From Dryocosmus kuriphilus (taxonomy: Eukaryota; Arthropoda; Insecta; Hymenoptera; Cynipidae): a stretch of DNA of 64,000 nt. A program made the position numbers and the translations under genes. The notes below the pieces were generated by a model. That model had not been told where the DNA came from. It was given only the letters and a program-made list of their open reading frames with translations, and did not search any database. The stretch is from positions 252,251,989-252,315,988 of the forward strand of contig CM076190.1 in the NCBI GenBank assembly GCA_038277395.1, given 5' to 3'. Below, piece by piece: positions 1 through 9,739 of the stretch. Position 1 is the stretch's first letter. Each line of letters starts with the position of its first letter.

Positions 1-176
1 AGAAAACTTACAAGTTTCGATATTTTTTTATGTAAAGTTAGAGAATATTCGCAGTAAATTAAGGCTTTTTAACAAAATTCGTCAGGTCTTATACAAAAGT
101 TACAAAAGTTTGAACAATTTTAGGTTATGTTCAGGAATATTCTGTAATATTAACCGATTTGTTTTTCTGTTTCTAG

Positions 177-350
177 ACAAAAGTAAAATGCGAATATAGG
201 TACGAATGGGAAAGGATTAGACCTACGCTGTCGCCATGTCATGTGCCCTTCCTAGCAATTCTGACATTAGATAATTATCTGGATAAAGAAAGAAAAAGTA
301 AGGCTAAAATTTTCCAAACAGTCTACAGCGCATCGTTAACAGAATGTTAA
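177..350 (+). CDS. 3'-terminal coding exon of an unidentified host gene
   Basis: A 57-codon open frame ends in TAA at 348-350. It is preceded by a pyrimidine-rich tract and TTTCTAG (ending at 176), a good splice acceptor. The in-frame triplet just before the exon is TAG, so the frame is only usable if spliced at 176/177. The peptide (starts TKVKCEYRYEWERIRPT, contains CHVPFLAILTLDNYLDKERK, ends SLTEC) has the mixed composition of real protein, unlike the low-complexity shadows around it. A poly(A) signal follows about 80 bases after the stop. I do not recognise the family. The rest of the gene lies to the left of the window. Coding status is inferred from splice signals and composition only. 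Confidence 0.55.
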   Translation, partial: TKVKCEYRYEWERIRPTLSPCHVPFLAILTLDNYLDKERKSKAKIFQTVYSASLTEC

Positions 351-432
351 AGATGCAATCAGAAATATCCTTATCCAGTTTTCAGTATATTTATCAATGA
401 ATAATGTGGATCGTGTTATGTTATGTGAATGA

Positions 433-438
433 AATAAA
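433..438 (+). promoter_or_regulatory. Candidate polyadenylation signal AATAAA
   Basis: AATAAA lies 83 bases after the stop codon of the exon at 177-350, giving a plausible short 3' UTR. AATAAA is common by chance in AT-rich DNA, so only its position supports it. Confidence 0.45.
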
Positions 439-544
439 CGCATTTTAAGCAAAAATTCTTTTTCAAATTTTCAGAAATCACCAAAAAGTTGAATAAGATT
501 GCAATTTTCACTTTCATTAAAAGATGAGATAATCTTTATGCCTT

Positions 545-1660
545 TCAGGGAAAATGCATGCTTCAACTATTTGAGGATATGTTAGGCAATTTTCACCAGA
601 AGTCAACGTTTCTGAACGAAAAGCATTAGGTCTTTCAGAGAGCTTAGGACTTTCAACAATTTGAGGTTATGTTAGGGAATTTGTGTCCAAAATCAACATC
701 TTTCAACGAATTTTATTTCAAGAGAGTTCAAAATATTTCTCAAGAGTTTAAAATATTCAAAAGGTTTACAAAGGTTTCTAACATCTTAAAGATTTCTCCA
801 AGATTTTAAAGATTTCAAGAGATTCCAAAATTTTCACAAAGATTTTTTTCCACCGAAGAAAGATGAATTTTCAAGAAAAAAACAGATTTTTACTCAAAAA
901 CTTGAATTCGCATCAAAAAAAAAAATAATTTTCAACCAAAGATAAATTTTTAACAAAATCGTTGAATTTATAAATGAGTAGGTCAATTTCAAAAAAAAAA
1001 AAATTAATTCTCACCCAAACATGTTATAGTTGAATTTTTATTGAAAAAAATAATTTCAAACGAAAATGGAACATCTGCAATGGAACAATTATGACTAATT
1101 TTAAAACAAAAATAGTTAAATTTTCAACAACCTGGTTCAATTTTTAAACCAAAAAACATAACTTCTGACCAAAAACGTGACCATGTAATTTTAAACCGAA
1201 TTTTCGAATTTTAACAGAAGAAGATGAATTATTAATCAAACATAGTGCATTTTTAATAAAAGTAGCTACATTTTTAAAAAAAGAATAAATTTCCAATGGA
1301 ATAATTTAATTTCTAACTAAAAAAAACTAATTTTTATCAGAAGCTTCGACAAATTGAGGTTGTGTCAGGAAATTTTCATCAGTAATCTAGCTGCTTAAAT
1401 GAAAATCATTAAGTTTTGCAGAAAACATAACAGTTTCAACAGTTTGAAGTTATGTTGGTCAATTTCATTAGAAATCAACCATTATCAACGAAAATCATTA
1501 GGTCTTTCAGGAAACATACATGTTTCCCGCATTTCAGGTTATGTTGGATACTTCTTGATAGAAACTATGTTTAACAACGAAACTCATTAGGTCTTTCAGA
1601 AAACGTGCATTTTTCAACGTTTTCAGGTTATGTTAGGGAATTTTCGTCATAAATCGACCA
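545..1660. repeat. Degenerate ~95-bp repeat family in AT-rich DNA
   Basis: A recurring phrase (AACAATTTGAGGTTATGTTA, then GGAATTTTC, then a stretch ending CATTAGGTCTTTCAGAAAAC) occurs about three and a half times at 1338-1660 with spacing near 95 bases, and in single or partial copies at 15-145, 545-715, 4090-4160 and 6130-6190. The 63-codon open frame at 1399-1590 is a by-product of this repeat. Between the copies (720-1330) I see only A-rich, low-complexity sequence. Confidence 0.5.
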
Positions 1661-1964
1661 ATTTAACAAAACAGTTAAATTTTTTAATTAAAAACGAAGA
1701 ATACCTAGAATTCCGAGAATTCCTTCGAATTACTTGAAAGTTCTTAAAGTTTCACAGATTCCTTTCACTTGCTTCAATTTCTTAAAACTTCACAAATTTA
1801 TTTAAATTCTTAAAATTCCTCAAAACTCCTAAAATTCCTTAAATTCCTCAAAAATCCTTAAAACTCCTTAAAAATTCTTCAAAATCCTCGAATTATTTGA
1901 ACTAGAGGTAGGTTTTGTTGGAAGTAAAATTTAGCGTGGCTAAAGTTTACTTGCTATTTCGCAG

Positions 1965-2035
1965 AAGTGTATCTTATGATGGAATAGAAAGTGCCGTTTG
2001 CTACATCGTCAACAGAAGTGCGAAAGCAGCAAAGT
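1965..2035 (+). other. Candidate internal exon, weak
   Basis: A pyrimidine-containing acceptor (CTATTTCGCAG) precedes position 1965 and a donor GTAAGA starts at 2036. Only one of the three frames is open across the 71 bases, giving SVSYDGIESAVCYIVNRSAK then AAK. The phase does not lead into an open frame if joined directly to the exon candidate at 3836, because the joined frame meets TGA within six codons. It may be a stray open stretch. Confidence 0.22.
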
Positions 2036-2283
2036 GTAAGAAGGATTAGGCTAGAAATGCGGAATACAGATTTTAAAAAACATTGCGCTTATTTCAATAT
2101 CATTTTGAAAATGACTATACTTATCGTCGATACAAATATTTTCAGGATATCACAAAGATTTCAAAGATTTCAGAAGATTTTACAAAAAATCAGAAAGTCT
2201 TAAAGAATTCCAACAAATTTTGCAAAGATTTTACAAAAACATGACAAATATTTCACAAACACGGAAAAAATATTTCACAAATA

Positions 2284-3000
2284 AGTAAAAAGTAATTCAA
2301 CGCTTCCAGACCATCACCATTTAATTCAAAAAGGTTTTTTCAAAAAATTTTGACGTTACGTCATTGGTACAATGACCTCATCAGAATTGCTTAGTAACTA
2401 AGTTTCTTCGATAAATATAATTATATCATTGTAAAAATAATCCATAGAGTTTCATCGATTGACGAGTTTGTTCCTGAGACTAACATCGTGGTCGAAATTT
2501 GTAATGAATAAAGATGTAATTTAAAAAGTTTATTGTTTCAAAAATTGTAGCTGTCAGTTTATGTTTGTGATTTTCATCTTGGTACCCAGTCTGGTTATAA
2601 TGTTCGTAGGAATGTACCCTTTAAATATTGAGGTAGTAAGGTCATCATACCTTACTCCTCAATGAATTTAATATAAAATGTAACTTTTCCCAAAAAATAT
2701 TTTTCAAACAAAAAAAAATAAAGAAAAATTTTCAAAGAAAAAAAGAAAATTTTTCAAAACAATGTATAAATCAAGAAAATTTTTATTTGACAACATTTAT
2801 ATGAACATTATAACCAGAATGGGTACCAAGATGAAAATGCCAACCATAAACCGACAGTTACAATTTTTCAAACAATAAACTTTTTAAATTACATCTTTAT
2901 TCATTACAGATTTGGACCACGATGTTAATCTCAAAAGTTTTTGGAAAAAACTTTTTGAATTAAATGGTGATGGTCTGGAAGCGTTGAATTATTTTTTACT
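2284..3000. repeat. Foldback (inverted-repeat) element with a hammerhead-like core
   Basis: The left arm (about 2289-2608) and right arm (about 2809-2994) are reverse complements with scattered differences. Shared landmarks are the stretch beginning TTCAACGCTTCCAGACCATC (left) and its complement near 2965-2990, and the GGTACC-containing stretch at about 2580 and 2822. The left arm also contains a hammerhead-like motif at 2352-2384 that the right arm lacks. The motif resembles those in the Penelope-like elements further along, so this may be a non-autonomous or decayed relative. No coding capacity is seen. Confidence 0.6.
2352..2384 (-). ncRNA. Degenerate hammerhead ribozyme-like motif
   Basis: On the minus strand the order is CTGATGA, a stem (GTCATTG, loop TAC, CAATGAC), then GTAACGTC. 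Hammerhead cores need CUGANGA, stem II and GAAA followed by UH at the cleavage site. Here the first box and stem II are perfect but GAAA reads GTAA, so it is probably inactive. A short flanking AATT/AATT pairing could form stem I. The call rests on similarity to the better-preserved motifs at 20,341 and 49,018. Confidence 0.45.
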
Positions 3001-3159
3001 TATATTACATTCAAGAAGTTAAAAACTTAATCAGGATTCGAAATCTTCCCTCTATTAATAATCCACAAATATTTCAAACGACTCTATTAATTTTAAAGTG
3101 TATGACAAATAATTTTAAATATTTTAAATTTATGTAAAGAAATTATACAAAAATTCTGG

Positions 3160-3620
3160 AGATTTGAAAGATATCAAAAAGGTTTCCCAGATTCTAAAAG
3201 ATTTTATAAAGATTTCAAATATTTCAAAGAATTCACGAAGATTTAATAAAAATTTCAAAGATCTCAATGCATATCACAAAGATTTTTAAGCTATATCATA
3301 GATTTCAAAGGCTTCAAGATATTTTACAAGGAACAAAAATATTTAAAAGGTTTCAAAAATGTTTTAAGGGCCTCACTAGGTATCACAAAGGTTTCTAAAA
3401 TGGAACAAAGATTTCAAAGGTTTTAAAGATTCAAAAATATGTTAATATTTTTTCAAAACGGTTTAAGAAATGTTTCAAAGATCTCAAATGTTTCAATCGA
3501 TGTCACAAAGTTTTCCAAGTTCCCAAACAATTCCCGAAGACTTTACAAGTACGAGTATTTCAGGTATTTCAGAGATCTCCAATGATGTTACAAGATTTTA
3601 ATGATTTTAAACGATATCAC
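3160..3620. repeat. AT-rich short-period degenerate repeat (AAAGATTTCA-like)
   Basis: Variants of CAAAGATTTCAAAG recur every 10-14 bases throughout, with extensions at 720-850 and 2140-2290. The minus-strand open frame at 3588-3782 (rich in I, L, F, K, N) is a shadow of this composition. Confidence 0.5.
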
Positions 3621-3841
3621 AAAAACTTCAAAGAAACGAAAAATTCTTCGAAAATTTCGAAAAATATTACAAGGATTTAACAAATATTTAGAAATATTTT
3701 TAAATAATATAAGATATTTTTCAAAGAGTACATGAGATATCATAAATAGTTCAAAACCTATATTTTTGAAAATAAATATCAAATTTTTATCAATATTATA
3801 TGATAGTTTTTAAATTATGAAGTTTATCTTTACAGCCATAA

Positions 3842-4000
3842 ATGATTTTTGATCACGGCAACAAATACCCAAGACAAGCTATCGAGCTTGAACTTTGCGA
3901 AAGCTACGATTCAAATCGTTTACGCGACATAGCCCAAAGTTTTTTCAATAGAATGCTGGCAAATTATAGTCGAGATCGCCTGTGTCCTATTAATGCACGG
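3842..4000 (+). CDS. Candidate first coding exon of an unknown gene
   Basis: An acceptor (ATCTTTACAG, ending 3835) is followed by a TAA and then ATG at 3842. The frame stays open for exactly 53 codons to a strong splice donor, GTAAGT at 4001, in phase 0. The peptide (MIFDHGNKYPRQAIELELC, then ESYDSNRLRDIAQSFFNRML, ending LCPINAR) is protein-like and not repetitive. Reading on past the donor soon gives low-complexity residues, which supports splicing. The upstream in-frame stop means the ATG would be the start, with a 5' UTR intron before it. I do not recognise the family and cannot find the next exon in the window, so it may be an isolated or dead exon. Confidence 0.4.
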
Positions 4001-4424
4001 GTAAGTTGCAGCCGAATAATTTTTTTAACCATAATGCCTTATGAATTACTAAAGATTAAAAAATACTAAAATTAAAATTTCATGATTTCAAACGAAAAAC
4101 AATATGTCCCTCACAAAACTTTCAAGTTCGAACCATTTTATGTTATATTTGGGAATTTTCACCGGCTATCTTTGTTATATCCCGAGTTAAAGGCGAGGGT
4201 AGGGTGGAAAATGTAAAAGTTGAGGAGGCGAGTTAGCTGATTTATATCAGGGTGGTAAATCCTGATCAACTATTTTTTGTGGGACGTCGTCAATGGCAAT
4301 CCTACACGGACCTTGTCAGAGTAAGGTTCAAAATGAAAAGAGTGTGATGAGAATATTAATGTAATCTATGCAAGGAGTATTCGGTAAAATGTTGTTTATT
4401 GTAGAATATTTAATAATGTTATAT
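4001..4424. other. Non-coding stretch, no feature recognised
   Basis: This would be intron if the exon at 3842-4000 is real. It holds one partial copy of the ~95-bp repeat (4090-4160) and a purine-rich segment near 4185-4240 that I cannot identify. Confidence 0.3.
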
Positions 4425-4620
4425 AAAAACTTACACTACCTTTCTGTTCAGAAAGGGCAATACAGATGGGCGTCGCTTGCGTCCCTATTCCGAAATAACA
4501 GCAAAGAGACTCTTTCACAGAGTAGGTTGCATTATCTTTCAATTCAGAAGGACAATTACGGAGATTCATCGATTGCGTCTCTATTCCGAAAGAACAGCGA
4601 CGGTATTCTTTCACAGAGTT
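4425..4620. repeat. Two tandem ~93-bp units, open in frame on both strands
   Basis: Unit 1 (about 4431-4523) and unit 2 (about 4524-4619) align over their whole length, sharing CTATTCCGAAA and TTTCACAGAGT. The unit length is close to a multiple of three. The plus frame at 4368-4691 therefore reads two similar 32-residue blocks (LHYLSVQKGQ and LHYLSIQKDN, each followed by SLFR and LSQS), and the minus frame is open as well. No homologue is recognised. A gene is possible, but the double-strand openness suggests a repeat. Confidence 0.45.
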
Positions 4621-5064
4621 GGTTTGGCTTGAATGAAAGTCCCGGAACCGAAGTCAAAGTAACTTTCCTTTCACCGTCGTGTGATAAATGAACATAAAAC
4701 TGCAAATCGAATCCTCTCGTAAGTACTTGCTCGAATTTATGACACTTGTTTCTAGCCCCAACTAGACAGTACGATGACCCTACTAGGCATGATCAAAGGG
4801 ACTATATTCACTATGTGTAGTTTTGCTTGCAACTTGAAGATATTTAACTGATTTCAGAGGAACACATGCACAAAATAAAATTTTTAAATAGTTTACTACT
4901 TTTACTTACTACCTGATATTATATAACTGATTTGAGAGGGCGACGTTTACAGAGCAGCCGCAAGGAACGTGGAAATAAGCCTGAGGGAAAACGAGGGTTT
5001 ATATGCAACCGAGCTTCCATTGTAAGAATAGGGGTTCATGCTCAAAGTCACGTACGCCTCGTAA

Positions 5065-5345
5065 CTGCACATCAGCATATACGCTTGCAGAATTGTACAT
5101 TAGCAGGCTTGTTTTATCTATGATTCACAATTTCTTAGTTAATTTCGTTGAATTCATCTTCGATGCTCAGAAAAGCATCATGAATATATATTATAAGTCA
5201 CGTTCTTTTTCTCGACTTGTCAAAACATGTCATACAGCGCTTACGCTTACGAAGTTATGCATTAGCATATTTTATAGTAAATTTCGGTGAATTCATCTTT
5301 GCTACTTAGAAAAGCATTATGAACTTATACCACGAGTGACGTATG
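5065..5345. repeat. Two degenerate ~150-bp tandem units
   Basis: Both units carry TACGCTT, then TTAGCA, TTGAATTCATCTT or GTGAATTCATCTT, AGAAAAGCAT and a terminal GTGACGT or GTCACGT. Open frames at 4932-5123 and 5003-5290 run through these units and look like by-products. From about 5346 to 5555 I see nothing recognisable. Confidence 0.42.
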
Positions 5346-5555
5346 CACAAGGCTAGTCAAGACGTATCGAGTATTGTCATTCTACACGTGCGCTTGAATG
5401 CTCTCGAATGACGAATCAAACTAATTTGTACATTTGCTGATGCCGCACATTTCTATTGTTATAAAAAGCTTCAATATATTCTTGGTGTAAGTTGATAAGT
5501 TTAGTGAACTAAGTGCCTCTTATAATGTCAGGCGTTTACGAATGAATTGTTGATA

Positions 5556-5656
5556 GATAATCTATTTATTATCGATTGATTATTGATTGATTGCTTATGG
5601 ATGGATTGATCATTAATTGATTACTGATTGATCATTGATTGATCTTTGATTGATCA
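5556..5656. repeat. TGAT/ATTGATTG simple repeat
   Basis: Imperfect repeats of GATTGATT and TGATTGATC run for about 100 bases. The following AT-rich stretch (5660-6190) shows no gene or motif I can support. Confidence 0.7.
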
Positions 5657-6189
5657 ACGGTAAATTCATTCTCTGAGACCCCTCTTATTTTGTAGCTTCG
5701 AATCTGAAGCGTATAGTTCTAGATTTCTACTTTTCGATTTTGGATAGTTTCTTATTTATCGAAGCTTTATAATTGCTTACATTATACCTTATCTTTACTC
5801 CGTACATCTAATGGTTGCGATGCTACAAGTTATGTAGGTCATTTACCTTAAGTTTTCTCTACATACAATAATGCACTTTATTTATCATGACTTTCCTACT
5901 TTATCTACTCTTGCATTTGTATCATCCTAAACATGGTACAACAATTATATTAGTTCCGTCTTTACTGCACTGCTGACTGCAATACATTTGTTGTCAGCCG
6001 ACACGTACTCGAGTGACTGTTATGATATATTCACTCAAGCACGTGCTACGGCAATGCAGCTAGCTATATTCCTTATCATTTACGGTTACGAAGAAATTTG
6101 TAAAAATTTGATAAAAATAATTTGAGGTCGTAACAATCTTTTTGATCGAAAACATCAGGTCCTTTAGAAAATTTACAAGTTCAACATTT

Positions 6190-8190
6190 TATTTTTATTT
6201 AATTTAGTTTTCTCTCGACAACGCGAAAGAAGGAAGCTTTGATGCTGGACGAAACCGTGAGGCGGAACCGGCCTGGGAAGGCCCAGCGTCGGTGGATACG
6301 TAATCGGACATTACTTGACGCTACCGGTCCGGTCTTCCGAGCACCAGCCGTGCAGGGTTTATTGCATCTTCCCAGAGGAGTTATCTAGGGTTTAGACTCC
6401 GAGGAGTCCTTGCAGGAGCACCCGATGCTCACGGCCCTAGATAGGAATCCCAATATCTACCCTATTTTCCTCGTGCAAAGAGGAATTCCAGTTTGGCGAC
6501 CCAAGAATTAGTTGTCGTACCTAAGTCTCTAAACTTCTCCACGTGCTTCCCGAATTCGGACGAGTTGGATGGTGGGGCGATTAAACTTGCACCCTTCGTG
6601 CCCATAGCCCTGAGGGCAACTACTTCCGACGAACCCTTTTCTCCGGCGGAATTATTTCCGAGCCGCACGATTCCCGCACGCCTGGTTGTTCCTAGCCCTG
6701 TCACTCCCAGGGTTACTACCCCTACTCTCAAATTTGACTGGGGGCTTTTCAGTGACCCGACTGACCAAAGGCTTCCCCCCCCCTCCGGAAAAGTGGTTCA
6801 AGGTCTCGGTTTCTCTGTAGCGCTTGTTGAACTGCTTCCCCTTAATTCCAGGTCACCCAAAAATCGAGCGACCATAAGGGTGGGTACCACCCTGGGGATC
6901 ATATGACCTTGTAGTTTGTGGGAGGGTTTAGGGGTCTAATCAGACAAGCGATCTAGAGTAGGTGAAACAGATGGAGTGCCTCGTGAGATGAGGCTGCTCT
7001 GGGGAACTGGAGGTCTCTGGTCTGCGGAACACTGACCAAGAAGCAATCCTTCAGGCAGTAATGGCAAATGTTCCCGGAATATCGAGGACGCCACTTATAC
7101 CTAGCTCTTGTTGCCGTCATCTCCGCTTTTAACCGGCTCCCACCGGACTAACATTCTTCTCCCTGCTTTGAACCCACCTTTCTTCTTTTTTTTTTTGTGG
7201 AGTAGGTGGAAATGCTTTTGACGGACTGAGTGTGGGACACGGACTAAACGACCCCTATCCAATAAGTCCACCTCCAACCCTGGCGATCCATTGTGCCTCC
7301 CTTCAACTCCCAGACCTCTTAATAAAGCCCAGAATGTCGCCCGCATTTAGTGTTGAAATGTCCCCAGGTTTCATGAAATTTTCCCGAAGATTTCTTTCCG
7401 AAGTCCAGCTACTGCCGGTCATTGTCATAGACCGTGTAGGGATATCCTGTCATCTCTACCACATTTATTGCACCCCGTTGTGCGACTAAGTCCCATCTTG
7501 TGCGTGTGAAATGGTCAGACCCTGTGGTTTCATATCCTTAGAGCTTCTTCTCTCCATGTTCAACGGATTGTCCTTGGAGCCCTTTTTCCTCTTACCCGCA
7601 TGACGGGCAAGAGGAGTTGCTCCAGATGAAGTCCGCTGATGCAAGACCCCCTGAGAGGAGCACTGGCTGCCCGGTAATTCTTTCCTTCGCTACTTGGGAG
7701 CAGGCGCCTTTGGAGCCGTCCGCTTTGGAGCAGCACCCTAATTTTTATTACTTGTGTTTTTCTGTGTTTGCTATATTAGGTCCCACGTGAGAAGCTGGAG
7801 GTTTAAAGGATTGCTCCCAGCAGAGCCCCGCTTACATGGAGAGGGTCTGAATACTGAGGGGTTCGACCTGGCATCCCTAAATCACTTTTTCGCTACCTCC
7901 GATAAACTCCTCTATGCCAGTCTCAATTGAGGGGGCAAACCGGAGCATTCAAGGATTTGGTACCCCTGGTGCCATTCAGCTTTCGGCACGGCGATCACAT
8001 TTTAGTTCGGGAGCATGAGGCCACGCGCCCTCGATATTCCAGAAGTCTCTACCATTACCCCGGGAAGATCACTTCTTCTTCAGGGTCGTTCAGACCAGAG
8101 AACCCCAGTTCCCCAGAGGAGCCGCATCTCCCGTTACAGTCCATCCCGTTCACCTACTATATGTCGCTCGTCCGATTAGACCCCTAAGCT
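6190..8190. other. GC-rich block of unknown identity with internal inverted repeats
   Basis: Base composition changes sharply to near-balanced or GC-rich, compared with strongly AT-rich flanks. Sequence at about 6925-7105 reappears in reverse complement at about 8005-8190; both carry TAGGGGTCTAATC or its variant AGGGGTCTAATCGGAC, AGTAGGTGAA and CTCTGGGGAACTGG. Reading frames here (for example 6493-6906, proline and serine rich) show no domain I recognise. On the minus strand an AATAAA lies near 7738. It may be debris of a retroelement or of two copies of one repeat head to head. Nothing specific can be claimed. Confidence 0.4.
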
Positions 8191-8653
8191 AGCCCAGGCC
8201 TTATTTTCTGAAAAATTCGAACAGTAAAGTCATTATTGCGGAAAAGTATCGTTTTAGGGCGAAATAAATCATATTTCAGTTTGATAGCGATTGATTTATT
8301 TTTAGGGGTGGCCCAAGGGACCTAAGTGCAATAATTTCAAAAGTCTGTTTTTTCAAGCGGATAAAATCGCAATAGGGGTAAGATGGCCATTTTACGGCCC
8401 ATTTTGGTGAAAATTTTGTCCATTTTGGCATAGCTGTAGCAGTTTTCGAGATATGAAGCATGCGATTCACGCGTGCCGCTATATGAATGGGCCGCTGAAT
8501 CTACCAGCTGCCGCTGCAAGCACTATCGTCACGAGAAGACTGGAGTGGGAGGAGTGGCTCATAGTATCTGTCGCATCTAGATGAAAAAAAGACAAAAGTG
8601 GGGCGTGAGATCAGCAAAATTGGTTCGCTTTATTTTTTTCGCTCTTCGGCATT
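8191..8653. other. Non-coding interval, no gene seen
   Basis: Composition is intermediate. Minus-strand frames at 8276-8519 are short and show no domain. The stretch may belong to the element whose protein relic starts at 8654, but I see no boundary. Confidence 0.25.
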
Positions 8654-9013
8654 ATGGCAACTCTTCGTAGCTCGACAGCAACAGAGCACGTCCGGATGGA
8701 GGCATCTGTCCTTGGAATACTTGCAAGTAATTTGCCATGTAACAGGGATGCTATCTGTTTACTTTTCCACCGGGAAAGTGCCAGACCTGTTTTCGGAGAG
8801 GCTGTTGAAAAGTACTGGAGCAAAGCACGAATTCCACTGCAATAAGAAATAAATTCAATTATTAGGTTAGAAAAGTTACAAACCGAATGGAAAAAGATAT
8901 TTAATCACCCAGATAGAAACAAAAAAGAAGTGGATGTATTTAAAGGGGAAGCTTGAGGAACTGTTTGATTTATCCTTTAAAAATGCACGTGAACAAATGC
9001 GTAAGTGAAAAAG
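8654..9013 (+). pseudogene. Relic of an arthropod repetitive (transposon-type) protein
   Basis: From ATG at 8654 the frame reads ASVLGILASNLPCNRD and EAVEKYWSKARIPLQ, then a TAA at 8843. The same frame continues with RLEKLQTEWKKIFNHPDRNK and, after a one-base insertion near 8952, with LEELFDLSFKNAREQMRK. The pattern EKYW-KARIP ... LEKL-EW ... LEELFDLS is one I know from highly repeated uncharacterised insect proteins (recalled, not searched). At least one nonsense change and one frameshift show it is dead. It directly precedes the Tc1 relic, but the two are probably unrelated. Confidence 0.5.
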
Positions 9014-9109
9014 TTTGAAGCTGTCTTTTTGTGCTCACATCCGCTGGGTCCAAAAATGAAGCAAGCTGCATGTGCAAAATATATAAAAAAGTCGAAGAAG
9101 TTTGTGTAA

Positions 9110-9724
9110 GAGTGGGTGTAACGTTTTAAAAACACAAAAAGTTTCGATGATTTTCCTGGAAGAGGCAGTTCTCAAGGAACGACGACAAAGGAGGACAAAG
9201 TTATCGTCCAGTTGTTTAAGCATATCCCCACTCTAACATTACGTCAAGCTAAAGATAGGCTAGCTAAAAAGGGGCTAGAAATCAGCATTAACACTATTCG
9301 AGACCGTTTAGACAAGGCTGGAGTTCAGTACCGCACAACGATATAATAACACCCGCTTTCGGAAACCCAAATGACTAAACGCAAATCGTGGGCCGCAGAA
9401 AATATTGACCGTGGCTGATCAAATGTTATGTTTTCTGATAAAGCGTCATTCTAGGGATGGGTTCCCATAAAACATGTCTGGTTTACAACTAATGATCGTT
9501 TCTTCCAGCGAACCATAGAACACCCCATAAATGTTCATTGTCGGTAATGCTTTTCTAAGGCTGCTTCTGGTTGTTTAGAGCTCTTTACAGAGAATCTTAA
9601 AGCTCAAAGAATGCACCAAATTCATCAGCGTGGTCCTCAAGGATCAGCATTGAAATTCTTCAGAGCTCAAAGTGAAGATTTGGTCTTGCAAGAAGATAGC
9701 GACCCTAAGCATCGCAGTCGCCTC
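9110..9724 (+). pseudogene. Tc1-like transposase relic
   Basis: Pieces of a Tc1-family transposase are read in shifting frames. They are a GRGSSQGTTTKEDKVIVQLF segment (second DNA-binding helix region), a LTLRQAKDRLAKKGLEIS segment (helix-turn-helix), an RKSWAAENI then VMFSDKASF block (first catalytic Asp; the usual E after D is K), and a terminal DSDPKHRS (second catalytic Asp region). Several stops and frameshifts occur. The copy ends before the third catalytic residue. Terminal inverted repeats were not found. Confidence 0.65.
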
Positions 9725-9739
9725 TGCATCTCGCTTTTC

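Noticed and set aside
6493..6906. 137-codon frame in the GC-rich block
   Set aside because: P/S/T-rich with no domain, overlapped by an equally open minus frame; not enough to call a gene.
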